This document shows positions 12,391 through 25,377 of a stretch of DNA of 64,000 nt, one piece after another. A program made the position numbers and the translations under genes. The notes under the pieces were generated by a model. It was not told the origin of the DNA and did not search any database. It saw only the letters and a program-made list of their open reading frames with translations. Within the stretch, counting starts at the first letter, position 1. Every line of letters begins with the position of its first letter. The stretch comes from Sipunculus nudus (Eukaryota; Annelida; Sipuncula; Golfingiida; Sipunculidae), in the NCBI GenBank assembly GCA_026874595.1, contig CM049310.1:6508001-6572000 (forward strand), in the 5' to 3' direction.

Positions 12391-14552
12391 TGAATGTGTG
12401 AAACCAGGGAATACACGTATATTTACTTAAACTTTCAGTAAATACATGCATGCAATGCCTAATCCATCCATGCAGGGACTTCATGTATTTACTGAAAAAT
12501 AGTCGGAATTACACGTATTTCCTGAAATCAAGGGTTACCAGAGGGGTCTTGGGAAAGGTATGATATAGTTGTCTCCAATTAAGTAATTACACTAATAACT
12601 CCAGATCCAAGCAGTTGCTACAAACAATGATAATATATAATTGTTTCTGAGATGTCACTTCACTCGATCTGTTAGGCCTATATATACATGTTATGAATAT
12701 TAATGCAGAAAAAAAAAACCCAAGGCAACATGCGGTGGACACGAGTTTGATCATAAAACCTTCTAGTTTCTTTGAAGATATATAATGTCTTCATTCAGCA
12801 CTGTGTGTTAAATAATGAAATGAGAATACTTTTGCCATACCTGAACAGGTATAACGTGTATAATATGGGCACAAGAGTTGAATGTCCTCAGTGCAAACCA
12901 TGTGAGCGTATATATACGGCTGACATGCAGCTTTATGACATGTAAAAGCTAAGCATATTTTTATTAGAATATTATTTGAACCTGTTGCTGTAATGAGAGA
13001 AATACAATAAGTTACAGAATTTATGGTAAAATTACAAATTAATGCGTAAAAACCCTGTTTATATTGGTTGACAGAATAACATTTTTGTTTCAAAAATCAA
13101 GTTAGAAAATGTCTTTATAATCATGAAAAATTAACAGTTTAAAGGTTTAAATCATTTCATTTCTGGAGTGCTGGTCGAATCAAGCTTGGTGTCAATTTTT
13201 TTCAGTGGTACACAGTCAAGTGCAACTTTATTGTTTTAATAATATTATAAAATAGTTATACAAAAAAAAATACTATATATATAACTTAATTGCATTCAGC
13301 AGAGGTATATATATAATGATGACGATGCACATGCAGCTATTATATATATTGGCCACATATACATGATAGCATGAATTCTGACGATGTAAGTAAATAAATG
13401 TGCGACATGCAGAAGCGGATCGTCCATGCTTTTCATAATATGTGTGAAATTTGAGGCCCTGAATTTGAGGAAATACATGTATTTCTTAGAACTTTCATGC
13501 AGTAAATACATGAAGTTACCAGGTGAATTAGGAATTAATTTCTCCTGATTTCACATGTTCACTGCATGCACACTGTTATAAATAAAGGTTTTTCTAAAGG
13601 TTTTTAAAAGGTTTTTAAACTGACCCTATATAGAAACCCTAGGCTTAGGGTTTTCTGGAAAATTGTCCAATTTTTACATTACGCTGAAAAGAAAAGGAAC
13701 AGTTAATTTGGCCGGGTTAACACGAGGTTCAGTTTCAGTGCTGTGCAATCGTCTTTCTTGTATCTTTCTTAGAATAAAATTTTATCTGGAAAATATGACT
13801 ATTCGGATGTAAAAACATTATCGTTAGTGATCGATTATGCAAAAATACAATAAACTTTATAGATTGTGAAAGAAAACGACCAATCAGCGATAAAATCAAT
13901 TTACTGGCACATCACTAATAGCCCTATAAGGCCAAAAAACACACACACACACACAAAGGATTATATGTTCAACGACCCAAAAATGGACACATTTATTTAG
14001 CAATTTATGCAGTTGTCCCTTTGATTCAATTGAGTAATTAATTAAATATGTATCTATTATAATAAAATTGGGTGCATGGGAGCTTCGAATTGGAGACTGT
14101 GATTCGGAGATTTGTTGCACAGGTAACGGTGCCTCCGTTAAGACCGAGCTTTGAGTTTGCGACTCAGGCCGTGCAAGTTGCATTGCAAGCTGCATCAGGG
14201 CTTTGCAGTTGAAAATAAATGACCAAAAACTTATGTCCCTATATAGGTTTTATTCCCTGCTATTTATTCTCATCTGTTATATGCATAAACGTGTCTCGGG
14301 AATATATGATACAATTAATATGATATACTTTACCCTTTTTGAGACCTTTTTAACCAAGGCATATATAGATAATAAATAGTTCATTCAATTTTAATGGATT
14401 CTAAATTTGTGTTAAGTATGCATGGTATTACTCCGTTTAACTAGGTGCATCGGGGTAGGGGAGTCGCGCCTTCTTCCAATCCCCCCCCCCCTCCACCCCA
14501 CCCAATACCGGATATTGCAAAATGAAATAGCACTCCTACATATACATATGTC

Positions 14553-14555
<3 letters not shown>

Positions 14556-14611
<56 letters not shown>
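14556..14611. repeat. (AT)n microsatellite
   Basis: About 28 AT units; a C-run lies shortly before it at 14480-14492. Confidence 0.95.
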
Positions 14612-14614
<3 letters not shown>

Positions 14615-16568
14615 TACATATTCAGTTTAGACTGTTTTCTTTACCTTCGAATATATAAATTCTATAGGTTAATTAGAATAAAGATCTTTCGAACATTCAA
14701 GAAATATAGTGGTATATATAAGGGTCCTTATGCATGCCCATGACCGCACACACACTTTGCCCTGTTAATTTATAAAAGTAAATTCTCTATAAATGGAACC
14801 CCGGAAATTTAGATATATATCTTGAGGAATGACAAAATTACAGAGAAACACAATTAAGGTATATATACTAAGAATTACCATGCATGCACATAAAAATAAG
14901 TAAAGGATATGGGGTTCAAAACTTAAAAAGGTAAATAATAGTTATAAATTTCAGGGCTTGACATCCAAGGTGCCCAAACTAGACATATTCGATATACATA
15001 AAATTCAGTGTTCTTCCCTGCATGGAAGTATATAAGTAGATTTCATTGTGAAACCAAATTCTTACATGCACTTATAGACTACGCAGAATAGAAATAAACT
15101 AGCACCGAGCGCGTGCTGCACCGCATACTACCATAGTTCATACTAGATGGCGACCAACAGTAAAAAAGCATGTATACATGCAATTTATTTGTTATTCATA
15201 AGCAAAATATCTTCCTTCCTCGATTTCATGTTTCTGCGCATGCGCAATATTGAACCTTCGGCCATGCATCATGAGGTCTCAAAGGAAACATACACACTTC
15301 GATTGTTTTCATCAACACACAAAATCAAAACGACATAATACAGGTGAAACAAGAAAGACACCGTGTCTGTAAACCGAAGGGTTGTTTCGCTGGGAAACTT
15401 TTGTGTTCGGCCAGAATTAACTGATAGCACAAGAAAATATCTTTAATTAGGGACATTAATGCGACCACCTGTAAAATTCGAGCAACTGGCTATTAGTTTT
15501 ACGTTCGCATTATAGGCATATTCGACTGTATATATATGTTGGAGCCCGTTTGATGATCTGGCCCATCTGCCGATGGGCTTGGCCAGTATGAGGATCCGTT
15601 ATTGGGCTGCATGTGAGAGAATCCTGCAATCGAAAGATTTGTGTGTATTATGAGACATCTTCCCTGTAAGAAATCATGCATGTTTCTCAATTTATTTTTG
15701 TGTTCACTTATAAGAAACTTACGTCGTGCAGTGAGTACCTGACATTTAACAACTGTTCTCAATATCCTAATTAATGCATGAGGGTTAATCCATATTAATA
15801 ACCGATGTCAGGTGATCAAACAGAACTGCCAAATTAAAATGTGTCTTAAATGTTTCAATTTATAAATTAATATATAAAAAATAACTTTAAGGGCTACTAG
15901 GTTTCCTGTACGGACAAGATAGTTCTTGGCCTCAGCAGCCCCTGATCGAGTATATAATACTTTCCCGTCCTGTGAGAAATGTCAAACCCTGGAATTTCCG
16001 TGTTGTACGATAACATGAGGGCAGCTGGAACGTGTCCTTGACCTTAGGACATAACAGAGTTATTAGTGGGGGCTCCATATCGTTTATCTTATAGTCATAA
16101 TGACGTCATCAGTTGTGCAGAAGAATAATAACACTGACACCCGTGTACCTTCCACCAATAAACATGCCCCGGGCTGCTTTGTGAAGAATTTATCTTCAGT
16201 GTATCATCTTTCTTTTATTTTTAAAAAAATTTTTTTTACTCTCTTGGCCTGTACATTAAAGATTTACTTCTGCTTGTTATATTTATAGTTTTTACTTTGC
16301 CTGCATGGTCAGATGATATGGTAAGGGATTCCGGTTATGTTTTTGACCCGTATTTGTTTGTTTGTTGTTTGTCGGTTTAATTTGTATGATTGCACAGGAA
16401 CTACTGCGGGAGAAGATTTCCACAAAACTTGGCAGAGACTTAACACTGCCAGGACACATTTGATTAATGCATTTTTTTTACGGATGAAGGGACCGATCGA
16501 GTGGGATGAGTTTGCCTTTTCGAGGTTGGGGGGGGGGGGGGGGGGGTGCTCTACAGAGTGCCATCCTG

Positions 16569-16600
<32 letters not shown>

Positions 16601-17559
16601 TACACCAGTTAAGAACAAAGCGAGGCATATGACGCCTGAAAGAAGGACTTGCGCGATCAATTTTAAATTAACCAATACATAAAGACTGCATGGTGTGATT
16701 ATCAATGGCTCTGACAAGAATTGATACTCGATATACTAGTATCGATCTTTTTGGCAGTTTCGCAATGTACGATATAAAAAAATACTTTCAGTCTTCATAA
16801 AGTGGTACACCAAAGTAAGTATTCATGCAAAATCTGTATTTAAAGGAAATTTAAAGAATATGAAGGGGATTTTAAAAGTGAAAGTATGTCAAAACACTTC
16901 AGATTAAACCATGGGCAGTTGTAACAAGCCTTTTGTTGGTTTCAACTATGTTATGTGTTTGTATTACTGCTTAACTACGGTTACTAAATAAATTTTACTC
17001 TCCATTTATAATAATATTTTATTGATAAACACTTGCCGTTAATAGATGTTACCGTTTCCCCCAAATTAGCCCTGCTGGTATCAATATGTGATCGGCAAAG
17101 GAGGGCAAATAATCGCAAAATATTACTATTTCTTCCGATAGTCAAATCCGGAAATATGTGTATGTGCTGCACTGTAAAGCGGGTGCTCTTCAAGATTTCT
17201 TCCGGTCATGTATATATGACCGAAATGTATTATAGAACGGGGCAGCAAATAGAATATACCATTATATTATTATATATGACACACAATTATGATATTTGTA
17301 AATTTAATATAAAATTATCGTTTAAAATAGAGTAAACATTGTAATTTAATGTTACAAATTGCATTTAACATCTTATTAATTTTTGTTGATTCAAAGTAAA
17401 CGAATGCATGCTACAAACGGGAATCCTACCTGCCTTTGAAGAAGACTAGGATGTTTGTGGTTCACAGTTTGTAACTCCTTGCTGGGAGCCTGGTTTTAAT
17501 CTTTGTCTAAAATACTCCTGAAAGCATCCAAATTAATCAATTAGTAAGTATACAAATCT

Positions 17560-17945
17560 GGGCGAGCGCTTGCAGAAACTCCTTGAAGTGGCAGAGGGAG
17601 GCTATTAATTTCACACCATCGGCGGGAGGTCGCGCGCGCGGCAAACGACCGCTTTACGGCAAGATGACATCTTCCCGCGCTGGCAGAAATTAGCTACTCG
17701 GGGCAACTTCTAGGAAGGGGCGGGTTCCGTAATAGCGGAGAATTAGTGGACAGAGAGAAGTGCCCTCCAACTGGGGAACAATAAAGATCGAATCGGCTGG
17801 CGATAACCGTTGTCAAATTGCCCATGTGTCCGATGGCTCTCGGCTGCGTCTTGTTGTGCCAAGCCCCGGCCAGAATCACAGATGACATAGAGAGAGACCC
17901 TCCCCCGCGGTGTCCAGCTCGTCTCGCCGTCCTACAGCTCACATG
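17560..17945. promoter_or_regulatory. CpG-containing non-coding island, candidate regulatory element
   Basis: A sharply GC-richer stretch with CGGCGGGAGGTCGCGCGCGC near 17620-17639, TAATTTC and GAATTAGTGG motifs and AACAATAAAG. It shares GCGGGAGGTCG and a CGCGCG run with the intronic patch near 2000. The 82-codon minus frame here shows no known protein. It may be a distal enhancer or an unannotated promoter. Confidence 0.3.
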
Positions 17946-19635
17946 AAGTTAAAATTGGTGCTATTATTCCTATGTTTTTGTCCGTGGGTCTCAAATCACA
18001 TTCCCCCCCCCCTTAAATATGTCGTGTTTTTTTTTCTCTACATTTAGGGTTAAAAGCTCAGATGATAAAAATAGCTGTGAATAATTACAAGTCACTTATT
18101 TTAAATAATAAAAAAAAAAAAAAAAAAAAAAAACAATCGGTGATTCAGCATATCTTATGCCATTTCTAACTTGGCTACCTCAAACTTACCTCATATCCAC
18201 TTTATACTGCACGTGTAAATATTATATGTTCATATTTGAATAAAAATCGGGGCTTCCAACAGGAAGAAAATGTTAAAAAGTCAGCAACGGTCAAGCAAAA
18301 ATGTTGGAGAGTTCCATCCGAGTTTGGTGCGTCCCAGTGGGAGATAATATGTGAGACTACGTCATTTTTGTATTTAATGTCATTATCGTATCATTTTATA
18401 ATTAAAATCTCTCATTTTATGATTATGATTAAGTGAAATGTAAGGGTTAGTTGTCAGTACAGTGTTAACACAACTGACTGGATGGTTTGTTTGAGATAGC
18501 CGACAATATTCAGTGAATATATTCCTCTCGGTCATACAGTCGGAAATTTCGAGTCATAAGCGCTTATCCCCCCCCCCCCCCCCCCCCCATTCTGAAAGCC
18601 CTGTTACACTATTTACATAATAAGGAAGCTTTAGAAAACATGCACACATTAGCAGGTGCTGCTTCCAATGGAGCAATAGTTACATTTCATATTAAAGTTC
18701 ACCTGTAATAATATAAATGCTATAATGTAATAATATAATTATAAATTCTAAAGCATGTTTTATATTGACGATGGGAAGGGGGGGGGGGGGGCAACGGAGG
18801 ACAATGGTCTCACATATGAAAATATAAAACTTGCCTTCGATTATATCTAGGTATAATATAAGGAAATACAAAAGGCCTCAAGACAATATTATTTAATCGA
18901 TGTACCACTAATGGTGCATGAATATTTCTTATATTTATAATAGCTTGTGTTCAACTGAAAAAAATACTCACTTGATGACAAAATGTCGGAAAAAAAACAA
19001 ACACAAATTGATGATGGATAACTCATTTTATTTATTTCATGGATTATATCACAATTAAATGATTACCATATGGTAATGACCGTATACTTACAAGGTGGCA
19101 TACAAATATGTAAAACAAGTATGATCAAAACGGTCACCGTTATAGTCTTCTGGTGTTTCTACGGAGAAATGCGGCATACATCTGTAACTTTATAAATGCT
19201 CATGAAAAATGATTATATATGAAATGAAACAGAGCTTAATATACGGTGTCAAACCCTTAAATTATATGTATGCGCAAGAACACTGACCTAACTGACAAAG
19301 GCACCATTAACACGACGCGATGAATATAAGGTCCCGTGCATAAGGTTGATGCCCATATACAGGCAGCACAAGTGAAACGTTCCTAATATTGTGTCCTATA
19401 TTAAAACTGGTTACACTGAACTACTAACCGGGTTTACAGAAAGTTTATAGACAAAGCTGCAGGAGTATCCGAATAATCAAATAAACATGGACCTCTGCAG
19501 AGGGTATACCTCCGCAAGGGCAAAACAATCCGACTAGATCCGCCCCTCATCTATATATACCCGCACCAAAAAATTGATAGGGTCTTCCGTGACCCATGTC
19601 TAAGCCCTAGACTTATATTTATATACATACATACA

Positions 19636-19638
<3 letters not shown>

Positions 19639-19697
<59 letters not shown>
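19639..19697. repeat. (AT)n microsatellite
   Basis: About 29 AT units. Confidence 0.95.
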
Positions 19698-19699
<2 letters not shown>

Positions 19700-21521
19700 C
19701 ATATATAGAGACAAAGGGTGACCATTGCTTTGAAAACTGAATAGAGGGTAAATCGCGGAGGCCAAAAACTAAAATGAATATGTATACTACAATATTATAG
19801 GGATATGTTATATATCCATGTGGGTTCCCTGTCAAATACTCAATATGAACGTTAAAATTTCTCGGAAGAATAAACTTTACGAGCACCTTAAACTGAAACA
19901 TCACAAAAAAATATATCATATCAGCAATTTGATTATATGAAAAATAACATCCGCTCATTATCATTTTCACGTCAGCTCATTATTTTTTCAACCACACATG
20001 CAACGTAACTGAGCTAATTTTCTTCCGATTTGTTCGGTTATCTTTGTGCATATATCAACGATGAGCACTTGAGACCAAATTTAACGTTATGTCCCAAGCA
20101 ATTTCGTACATTTAAGCCAAATAAATATAATGATAATAATAAAAGTATCAATGTGTAAAGGTCTCCGCCGGACCCTATATATTCCAGATACGTCGATAGA
20201 TTCCAGTATCTATACACAGAAGCAAACATATTCACCACTTCCAATCTGCTATTTACTCTTTTGCCATACACAACTACACTTACAAAAGTAGAAAAAAGAG
20301 CATTCGTAACAGCAGATTTGGCTATATATGCAAATTCGTTGCACCACGGTTATATAATCGGGCCATTCTGGCTATATTAAATGTACACTCCTGTGTCCTT
20401 TACCTACATAAGAAAATGATTTTTCCATGATAGCTTTTTTAATTTCGCAGAGAAATTCATATTGATAGAAATGCATATACATACAAAGTATAACTCATAT
20501 GCGAAACGTATATGTGAGAATTTCATGGCAACATCCAGTCGCTTACGAATTAGCTACTGCGCATGCTCCTTGCTTTCATGTTTATCTGAACGGGTTTTGC
20601 TGTTTTTAACATTATTTTACTGTACAACACTGGATAGATTCAGTGGTTTTAAAGTTAAAAGCTATTTAAATCGGCAGTCAAAACATCTTCAACAGGTTTT
20701 CACTCCTTGTGATTAACTGGCCCAGAGATTCATAGATCAGCAAATGAGGTCACCGTGACCTACTTTCGGTGTGGTGCGTGAACGCACATACTGCACATAC
20801 TGTCACAATAAAAATGTGAAAAACAATATATCTTGCATGTATGTAACTGCTTAACAAAAAGAACGGACGGAGCTACAGATAAAGTAACATTTAAATAGAC
20901 TGGCCTAGTCGATGCAGTGGTTAAGACTTAATTCCTCACGCTGACAGAGCCATCAAACTTGCTCTTGGTGTGTCATCACGCTAGGAACAGATACTGCCAC
21001 CTCGCGGCCATTTATATAATTAATTTACGGCTGGCTCTCTGACCAACTGTTTCAGCACACATAAATACTTAAGCCAAGGAAAGGGCTACATTAATAACAA
21101 TATTTTTTAAAATACAAAGGTCTTTTGTACACGGGATCAATTAATATTGAACTACAAATAGACAAATACTTATGTTCAACAGATCTGACAAATACAAAAA
21201 TTTCATTCTAATGCCTTACGGTTAATACATTCGATATAAGTTGATTTTATTAAACTCAAATCTCATTATCCCGAAATTTGTCAGTCTCTCATGAGAATAA
21301 ACAGCTAAAAGACAAACGCAGAGTGATTCACCTATGTGAAAATCTTGAATTCATTTATATAAATCACTTTGAATCATGAACATATCATATAATCGTAGAG
21401 TATTAAACTAACAAAACCTCGAAATACTTGACCTTCACTATAACACAGAGAGCGTGAAAAAAATCGCAGACATAATCGGTTCTCTTTTTTCTTTCTATAT
21501 CCTGGTGACAATAACTGTGAC

Positions 21522-21523
<2 letters not shown>

Positions 21524-21590
<67 letters not shown>
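21524..21590. repeat. (AT)n microsatellite
   Basis: About 33 AT units. Confidence 0.95.
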
Positions 21591-21592
<2 letters not shown>

Positions 21593-21942
21593 GCATATAA
21601 ATACTTTGTCTTGGGACCGGACGTTAAATTACATTGACCATGGAGATAAATCAGATTCATCTCGGTCTGATAAAGGGATGGAGTATTAGAATACACTTGA
21701 TAAAGAATATTTCTCTTAGAACTCAAACTCGAAATAAATCCCTTTACACAAGGTATCGGTATATGAGAGATATGCACCAATAAAAGTTGTGCGTATTAAG
21801 CAATTTCTCCTTGTGAAATTAACAATTATCTTTCTTTATATTCATTTTAACCCCAGGACACTAAATCTTTCCTCTGGCATTCTGTATGAGGGCTGTCATT
21901 ATTCATCTCCTCAACAGGTGGCATTAAAAGTCCGGCAATTAT

Positions 21943-21948
<6 letters not shown>

Positions 21949-22010
<62 letters not shown>
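21949..22010. repeat. (AT)n microsatellite
   Basis: About 30 AT units. Confidence 0.95.
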
Positions 22011-22012
<2 letters not shown>

Positions 22013-22140
22013 GGCTTTACAGGCAGTGAAATGATGCATGTTAAACTATAGGATTGGAAAGAGGAGCATGAGTACTTAAAATAACACCAGGAGCCCAACA
22101 AGTAGCATGACACAATGTCTATAGCACTGGTCCCTTGAAA

Positions 22141-22283
22141 CAAGGAGGTTAGACAAATGGAGTTATAACTTCGGGAGGTTCTTCCTGCACTCGCGTGTCA
22201 GCTGTATGCTAATTGCAAATAAGATGCGACAAGCCCAATAACCATATTATGCGCCAACTGTACCGCGGTGTCTAACCTCCTTG
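22141..22283. mobile_element. 143-bp MITE-like element
   Basis: A perfect 15-bp terminal inverted repeat: CAAGGAGGTTAGACA at 22141-22155 and its reverse complement at 22269-22283. The interior includes ATGCTAATTGCAAAT, which resembles an octamer site. No clear target duplication is visible. It could be a miniature inverted-repeat transposon or a structured non-coding element. Confidence 0.55.
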
Positions 22284-23332
22284 GGGATATCTTTAAAGTT
22301 ATACATGTGAATTAAGACCACGTTGGTTAAAAAAAAAAAACATGTCTTGTGGTTCATTATGTTCTAGTCGCTCTTTAGGAAACATTAAAGCAATCAGGGC
22401 AAAACTTTCTTAAAGACCAGGATAAAAGAACAAATTTTAATTTGCATTTTACTCAAGACTACAATAGCAGTTATGTGCCCTGGCTGGATATTCTAGGACT
22501 CATGTGCCCCACTGTGGAGTATACATAATATACTAGATATGTCACATAAACGTAACCGTGATTTACAGTATTATATCAATTGCTGGTCAACGCCCCCTAG
22601 TGATCATTCTAGTAACGATAAACCATTTTAATTTTGTTTTCAGGTAAACAAAATTTAAAAACTTTAATGAAAGTGCTGTGCTATATAGTTAACTTTTGAA
22701 ATTCATTGGATATGCTTTTGGATTTTCTTGTAGAACGTGCACTGTTAATTGTGAGTACATATAGAAGTTAATCATTTTAAGTATGAACAATAGATGGTGC
22801 TGATAATAAATCATTGAGGTATTACAATATAAATTACCATGATTTAAGTACTGTATTCTTATCTAAAACATGCATCATAAACCTGAGATAACATACAGTA
22901 TATAAATGTGCGTAAATCCATGTTTTTAGTCTTTCATATAACAGGCGCACATCTGATCAAGTAACCATAACATACTGTGGTACATTATACTATACATAAT
23001 ACATATGTATTGTGATATACTAGGGTAGGAGTATAAAACAGGTGCGAGTGAAGGCTTGAATTCAGCATGTCCACATACCAGTACAGATGTTGAAATGGTT
23101 ATGATATTATATAAATGCCAGAAAATCTTTAGTTAAAACCCAGGCTGCATAACGTCTGGATGGTATCAAAACCAAACGAGACTACAAATGATATAGGTGA
23201 AAATGAATACTGAAAGAAAATTTCACAATATAACACGGTCATAATATCATATTTTACTAAACAAAAGAATGCATAAATAGCCTTTACATATAGGCAGAAA
23301 AAAAAACATAATTTAAGAGTGGATAAAGACCT

Positions 23333-23495
23333 TTTATAGGTACTTCATTCCTTGGTGAAGAGGGCATACCCTTATGACAAGATATTGGTTCGAGGTTATA
23401 GCAATGAAAAACGGTGTGAATAGGATACGAACCTATCACGGTGAACCACCGCAGTGACAGGCACAATATCCTAATCATACCCTAACCTTAAGAGC
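23333..23495 (-). mobile_element. SINE fragment (5' half)
   Basis: On the minus strand it has a tRNA-like head with a B-box-like GATAGGTTCGTATCC, then AAGGGTATGCCCTCTTCACC and AAGGAATGAA. This matches the middle of the two longer SINE copies at 47755-48115 and 59480-59847. The 3' half is missing. Confidence 0.55.
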
Positions 23496-23497
23496 AC

Positions 23498-23502
23498 CAG
23501 CC

Positions 23503-23533
<31 letters not shown>

Positions 23534-23537
23534 ACAA
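23498..23537. repeat. poly-C and (CA)n tract
   Basis: A run of about 20 C followed by about 9 CA units. Confidence 0.9.
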
Positions 23538-23622
23538 ATCAGCAACTATGCCAACTGCAGGATATTTATTTAGATTTTATTTTGAGACACACGTGGCACC
23601 AGCATCAACACTAACCAAATGT

Positions 23623-23930
23623 GTGTTTGTAGCCGGACATAAGGAATCTTGTGTTTGTAGCCGGGCATAAGGAATCTTGTGTTTGTAGCCGGACATAAGG
23701 AATCTTGTGTTTGTAGCCTGACATAAGGAATCTTGTGTTTGTAGCGGGACATAAGGAATCTTGTGTTTGTAGCCGGACATAAGGAATCTTGTGTTTGTAG
23801 CCGGGCATAAGGAATCTTGTGTTTGTAGCCGGACATAAGGAATCTTGTGTTTGTAGCCGGACATAAGGAATCTTGTGTTTGTAACGGGACAAAAGGAATC
23901 TTGTGTTTGTACCCGGACATAAGAAATCTA
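23623..23930. repeat. 28-bp minisatellite, about 11 copies
   Basis: Unit AAGGAATCTTGTGTTTGTAG followed by CCGGACAT, with few substitutions. Because 28 is not a multiple of 3 and the unit has no stop in any minus-strand frame, all three minus frames stay open and give the same 28-residue cycle. I see no start context, splice sites or known protein, so it is annotated as a repeat, not a gene. Confidence 0.9.
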
Positions 23931-25314
23931 AGCTTTAAGTTGAACACATGACATCAGATGGTTTTAACCACTAATGGGTGAAACAATCTCCGATTCCTAA
24001 CTTGATTGACACATTTCGTTCTAATTCACAAATGAAATACAATTTTATTATCACATAAAGAAATCATATGAACAGTGTTCTGATCAACACATATGAAACT
24101 AGATAGCATTCAGACAGTGCAAACCTCTGCCTAAAACTGAATAGGTCCATCCTAAAATTCTTGCTTGTCCCTGACACTAACTGTCATTTTGATTTATAAT
24201 GAACTTTGGATTTATTTTGTGAACAAACAAACATGGGAGGAATACATAGCATCCATAAACTTTGCAAGCTGAGGCAACTTTAATGAAATATTTATTAACC
24301 CAGCATGAAACTACAAAATGCAATGTGACCATGTGATTAAAGTATTTCATGCAAATATATATAAAAGTACAAATATATTGTGTTCATGTCATAGTGTACA
24401 GAGCACAGCAATAGTTCAGTCTCAGATATAAAAAAAAAATAAGTGAAGAAACAAGGACCTGGTAGGTTAGATTCTATGTATCAATAATATAAAAAAGTGA
24501 ATAAACAGCATATTTGAAAATTCTATAGAATATTGGTAAAGGTTCAGATAAAGTGTTTGCTGGTCAAAAAATGGTTGAACATTATAGTTTTATGTTAACA
24601 TTTCTCACTTGTTAGCAGGACCTCTTTGCATTTGCATTTTTAATCATACAGCTAGCAATCAGCTAGCATTGTGTCTTTTGTTATTCATACTGCCTGACAC
24701 TATAATTAACTGAATGTCATACATAAAGATTATACATTAGTATATCTAGGACTAGATCAACTCTGATTTTTACTTTGCGAATGTTTTGCTTAATATTAAC
24801 ATGACAATCATTAATGTACTCAGTTTTATCATAGGATGAGAGAGAGATTAAGTACAAAAAAACCCACTAAAGTAGTGTAGGGACAGTGGAGCCTCTCATT
24901 ACTAATACCCAAAATGATACCTCAAAAAACACCAGCATGTATCAACTAACTGTCCTTATCATAAAATTTAAAAAAACATAACCAGTTCCTAGACTAAGGA
25001 AAGTTATTTCAACAAAATTTCATAAATATAATCTGAACAAATTTTTAAATTATGGTAACATCATAGAAAAGTAAATTTTGTTACTAGTGGTAGGAATTTA
25101 AAAGGGCACTCTGTTGATGTCATAGTAAATAAATATACATTGATTATTGAGCATAATATATTTGATTAAAACATCACTTGTCCATTGATGGTGAACCTGA
25201 ATTATAAAACCGGAGGAATGGATAAACCTCTCAGGGTTAGAAGAATAGGACCCTGGGAAGCTGTGTTGTGATTTTGGTGCTGAATCAGTGATTCTGCACC
25301 CATCTCTGCCACTG

Positions 25315-25377
25315 TTACCTGTCATACAACTCTTCTGCCTTGGCGATTATTTTTGTGACATCTATCATTGGATAATT
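25315..25377 (-). CDS. TBC1D13: TBC1D13 last coding exon
   Basis: TBC1D13 is a Rab GTPase-activating protein; in mammals it acts on RAB35 in endosomal trafficking. This exon has 20 codons and a TAA stop (25315-25317), with acceptor TTTTTTTCAG at 25378-25380 on a strong pyrimidine tract. It encodes NYPMIDVTKIIAKAEELYDR, matching the C-terminus of the vertebrate protein (DYPITDV..ILQKAKELQ). It begins in phase 0, as required by the exon at 44398-44455, 19 kb away. The seven exons in this window give 212 codons, about half of a protein of roughly 400 residues; the N-terminal exons, including the one with the arginine finger, lie beyond base 64000. Confidence 0.9.
   Translation of the reverse strand, partial: NYPMIDVTKIIAKAEELYDR

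Larger units (their letters stand above)
10945..17559. other. intergenic, AT-rich, no gene seen
   Basis: Apart from the (AT)n arrays listed separately, this holds an (AC)n run near 13939-13955, a G-run and T-run pair (16536-16546, 16567-16597) and many TACATGCATG-type RY motifs. Short related motifs of the form GATC-GCCCATC-GATGGGC recur near 10976, 12120 and 15550. No splice-bounded coding segment was recognised. Confidence 0.5.
17946..22140. other. intergenic, AT-rich, no gene seen
   Basis: Contains an A-run (18107-18133), a C-run (about 18569-18588), a G-run (about 18778-18791) and three long (AT)n arrays. A short tRNA-like stretch near 20903-20985 may be a SINE fragment. Nothing else recognised. 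Confidence 0.5.
22284..25314. other. intergenic and probable TBC1D13 3' UTR
   Basis: Sequence downstream of the TBC1D13 stop. TTTATT (AATAAA on the minus strand) occurs at several places, for example near 24210 and 24290, so the poly(A) site cannot be fixed. A SINE fragment and a 28-bp minisatellite lie inside; otherwise nothing recognised. Confidence 0.45.

Noticed and set aside
10884-22143. Many frames with long YIYIYI runs
   Set aside because: They are translations of (AT)n arrays.
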